Shown: positions 5,547-6,856 of the stretch, piece by piece
How positions within the stretch are numbered: the first letter of the stretch is position 1
Layout: the number at the start of each line of letters is the position of its first letter
NCBI GenBank assembly: GCA_025356735.1
Contig: JANXRT010000311.1
Location: forward strand, 1-6,856
Length of the DNA: 6,856 bases
Reading direction: 5' to 3'
Source: Acetobacteraceae bacterium
GTDB taxonomy: Bacteria > Pseudomonadota > Alphaproteobacteria > Acetobacterales > Acetobacteraceae
Program-made: the position numbers and the translations under genes
Notes under the pieces: model-generated
The model's database searches: none
What the model was told of the DNA's origin: nothing
What the model saw: the letters and a program-made list of their open reading frames with translations, nothing else

Positions 5547-5708
5547 CATAATGATCATTAATTAACAGGCGATCACACAAATGTTGCCGCCGTCAAAACC
5601 GTGGTCAATCTTGTTTTGCTCCAACCCTGCTCCAGTTCTAGTCCACCAGTGTCACTGGTGCCTCAGCGTCAATTTTATGACGTTGATGAAAAATTCAAGG
5701 ATGACAAT

Positions 5709-6134
5709 ATGTCCGACACCCAACTCGATATCGTCGACACCGCTGTAAAGGCGGGATCGTTCACAACCCTGGTCGCGGCGGTCCAGGCGGCGGGCCTGGT
5801 CGAAACCCTCAAGGGCCCGGGTCCCTTCACGGTATTCGCCCCCACCGATGAGGCCTTCAAGAAGCTTCCAGCCGGCACCGTCGAGACGCTGCTGAAGCCC
5901 GAGAACAAGGCGAAGCTGGCATCCATCCTGACCTATCACGTGGTTCCCGGGAAGGTCACCTCGTCCGACATCAGCGGCAAGGCGATGAAGGCGAAGTCGG
6001 TCCAGGGTTCGGAAATCTCGATTGACGCGACTAACGGCGTCATGGTCGATGCAGCGCATGTCGTTACACCTGACATCATGACGTCGAACGGCGTCATCCA
6101 TGTCATCGATGCGGTGATCATGCCGGCCGCCTAA
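5709..6134 (+). CDS. Single-domain FAS1 (fasciclin/beta-Ig-H3) protein
   Basis: The 141-residue product is almost entirely one FAS1 domain. The conserved H1 block is FTVFAPTDEAFKKLPAGTVE (40-59), the YH motif is ILTYHVVPG (73-81), and the H2 block is NGVIHVIDAVIMP (127-139). FAS1 domains usually mediate adhesion or ligand binding outside the cell. I chose the ATG at 5709 because AAGGA lies 7 bases upstream and bacterial homologues commonly begin close to the DIVDTAVKAG segment. An in-frame GTG at 5601 would add 36 residues that contain no credible signal peptide or lipobox, so with either start no standard export signal is visible. The gene stands alone on its strand after a long dyad-rich leader. 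Domain identity is firm; cellular location and role are not known. Confidence 0.93.
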   Translation: MSDTQLDIVDTAVKAGSFTTLVAAVQAAGLVETLKGPGPFTVFAPTDEAFKKLPAGTVETLLKPENKAKLASILTYHVVPGKVTSSDISGKAMKAKSVQGSEISIDATNGVMVDAAHVVTPDIMTSNGVIHVIDAVIMPAA

Positions 6135-6162
6135 TTCAAGTAGCGTTGGTCGCCGAGGCAGT

Positions 6163-6194
6163 CACGGGCGGATGTGCATCGCACGTCGCCCGTG
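6163..6194. terminator. Long hairpin between convergent FAS1 and kup genes, probable bidirectional terminator
   Basis: CACGGGCG (6163-6170) pairs with CGCCCGTG (6187-6194). After one bulged G the stem continues with ATGTGC (6172-6177) against GCACGT (6181-6186), counting one G-U pair, and closes on a 3-base loop ATC. That is about 14 pairs. No T tract follows on either strand. Its place between two convergent stop codons supports a terminator role. Confidence 0.65.
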
Positions 6195-6222
6195 GCTACC
6201 CGGAGCTCAAGCGGGCGACCTC

Positions 6223-6856
6223 CTACAATTCGACCTGCGTTCCCAGCTCGACAACCCGCTTCGGCGGAATCTGGAAATAATCCGACGCGCCGACAGCGTT
6301 GCGCGTCATAAAGGCATAAAGCTTCTCGCGCCACACCGAAAACTCCGGATGCATCGTCGGCACCGGCGTTTCGCGGCCGAGGAAGAACGACGTCGAGTCG
6401 ATGTCGATGGGAAACTCCGCCCGGTGCGCCTCCAGCGCCGCCGGCACCGCCGGCGCGTCGGCAAAGCCGAAATGCAGCGTCATCTCCGAAAATCCCTTGT
6501 CGAGCGCCTCCACCTTCATGCGTTCGCTGTCAGGCACGTAGGGCACCCGCTCGGTGATCACCGTCAGCAGCACGATGCGCTCGTGCAGCACCTTGTTGTG
6601 CCGAAGGTTGTCGATCAGCGCGTAGGGCACCGTCTCCCGCCGGGCGGCGAGGTAGACGGCGGTGCCTTTGACGCGCGGCATCGTCGAGGGGTCCAGTCCG
6701 GCAATGAATTCTCGAAGTTGCGGATTGTTCTCGCCGGTTCGCGTCAGCACGATCTGGCGGCCGCGGCGCCAGGTTGCCATCAGGGTAAAGACAACCGCGC
6801 CGATGACCAGCGGAAACCAGCCGCCCTCCGGTATCTTGACCAGGTTGGCGCCCAGA
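6223..6856 (-). CDS. kup: Kup, low-affinity potassium uptake protein (C-terminal part; 5' end outside window)
   Basis: The frame enters from the right edge and gives the last 210 residues of a protein normally over 600 long. The fragment opens with the end of the last membrane segments (ANLVKIPEGGWFPLVIGAVV just before a MATWRRGR stretch), then the cytoplasmic C-terminal domain: LRHNKVLHERIVLLTV, FGFAD, the Kup signature SFFLGRETPVPT, WREKLYAFMTRNA, and the ending IPPKRVVELGTQVEL. Kup/Trk-D proteins carry K+ into the cell, probably with H+. The ATG at 6780 lies within the conserved region and is not the start. Identity is clear; nothing unusual is seen in this part. Confidence 0.95.
   Translation of the reverse strand, partial: LGANLVKIPEGGWFPLVIGAVVFTLMATWRRGRQIVLTRTGENNPQLREFIAGLDPSTMPRVKGTAVYLAARRETVPYALIDNLRHNKVLHERIVLLTVITERVPYVPDSERMKVEALDKGFSEMTLHFGFADAPAVPAALEAHRAEFPIDIDSTSFFLGRETPVPTMHPEFSVWREKLYAFMTRNAVGASDYFQIPPKRVVELGTQVEL

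Overview
The window is high-GC bacterial chromosome (dense coding, strong G/C third-position bias) and most resembles an alphaproteobacterium. A UbiH-type quinone hydroxylase, a LutB/LutC pair, a stand-alone FAS1 protein, a Kup transporter and a G+C-rich intergenic hairpin of a kind I associate with Acetobacteraceae/Rhodospirillales all fit. The family-level assignment is inference, with no rRNA to confirm it.

Layout. (1) 3-1540, plus strand: the 3' part of lutB followed by complete lutC, overlapping by one base; this is the distal end of a lactate-utilisation operon whose lutA should lie upstream of the window. (2) 1541-1595: a compact convergent intergenic stretch holding a strong G+C-rich hairpin. 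(3) 1596-5043, minus strand, read from right to left: a short Lys/Glu/His-rich repeat protein (5043-4582), a 240-residue protein resembling an ATP-grasp with its centre missing (4570-3848), an apparently intact RimK-like ATP-grasp ligase (3851-2892), and then, after 72 bp containing a small dispersed-repeat-like motif, a UbiH/COQ6-family FAD hydroxylase (2819-1596). The first three are tightly packed (11 bp gap, then 4 bp overlap) and look like one operon. (4) 5044-5708: a 665-bp divergent intergenic region, A+T-richer than the rest, with a cluster of inverted repeats and candidate promoters upstream of the next gene. (5) 5709-6134, plus strand: a single-domain FAS1 (fasciclin) protein with no visible signal peptide. 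(6) 6135-6222: a long hairpin between convergent genes. (7) 6223-6856, minus strand: the 3' end of kup, a potassium transporter.

The most interesting part is the three-gene cassette at 3848-5043 together with 2892-3851. A small protein with six near-identical 9-residue repeats made almost only of Glu, Lys, His, Pro and Phe is the first gene and has the only strong ribosome binding site of the operon; one degenerate and one intact ATP-grasp protein follow. ATP-grasp enzymes join carboxylates to amines or hydroxyls, and in graspetide RiPPs they crosslink acidic side chains to Lys/Ser/Thr in repeated cores of small precursors. By analogy this may be a precursor-plus-ligase system, with Glu-Lys isopeptide crosslinking or amino-acid addition as the leading hypotheses. 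That role is inferred from gene order and composition and is not demonstrated by the sequence.
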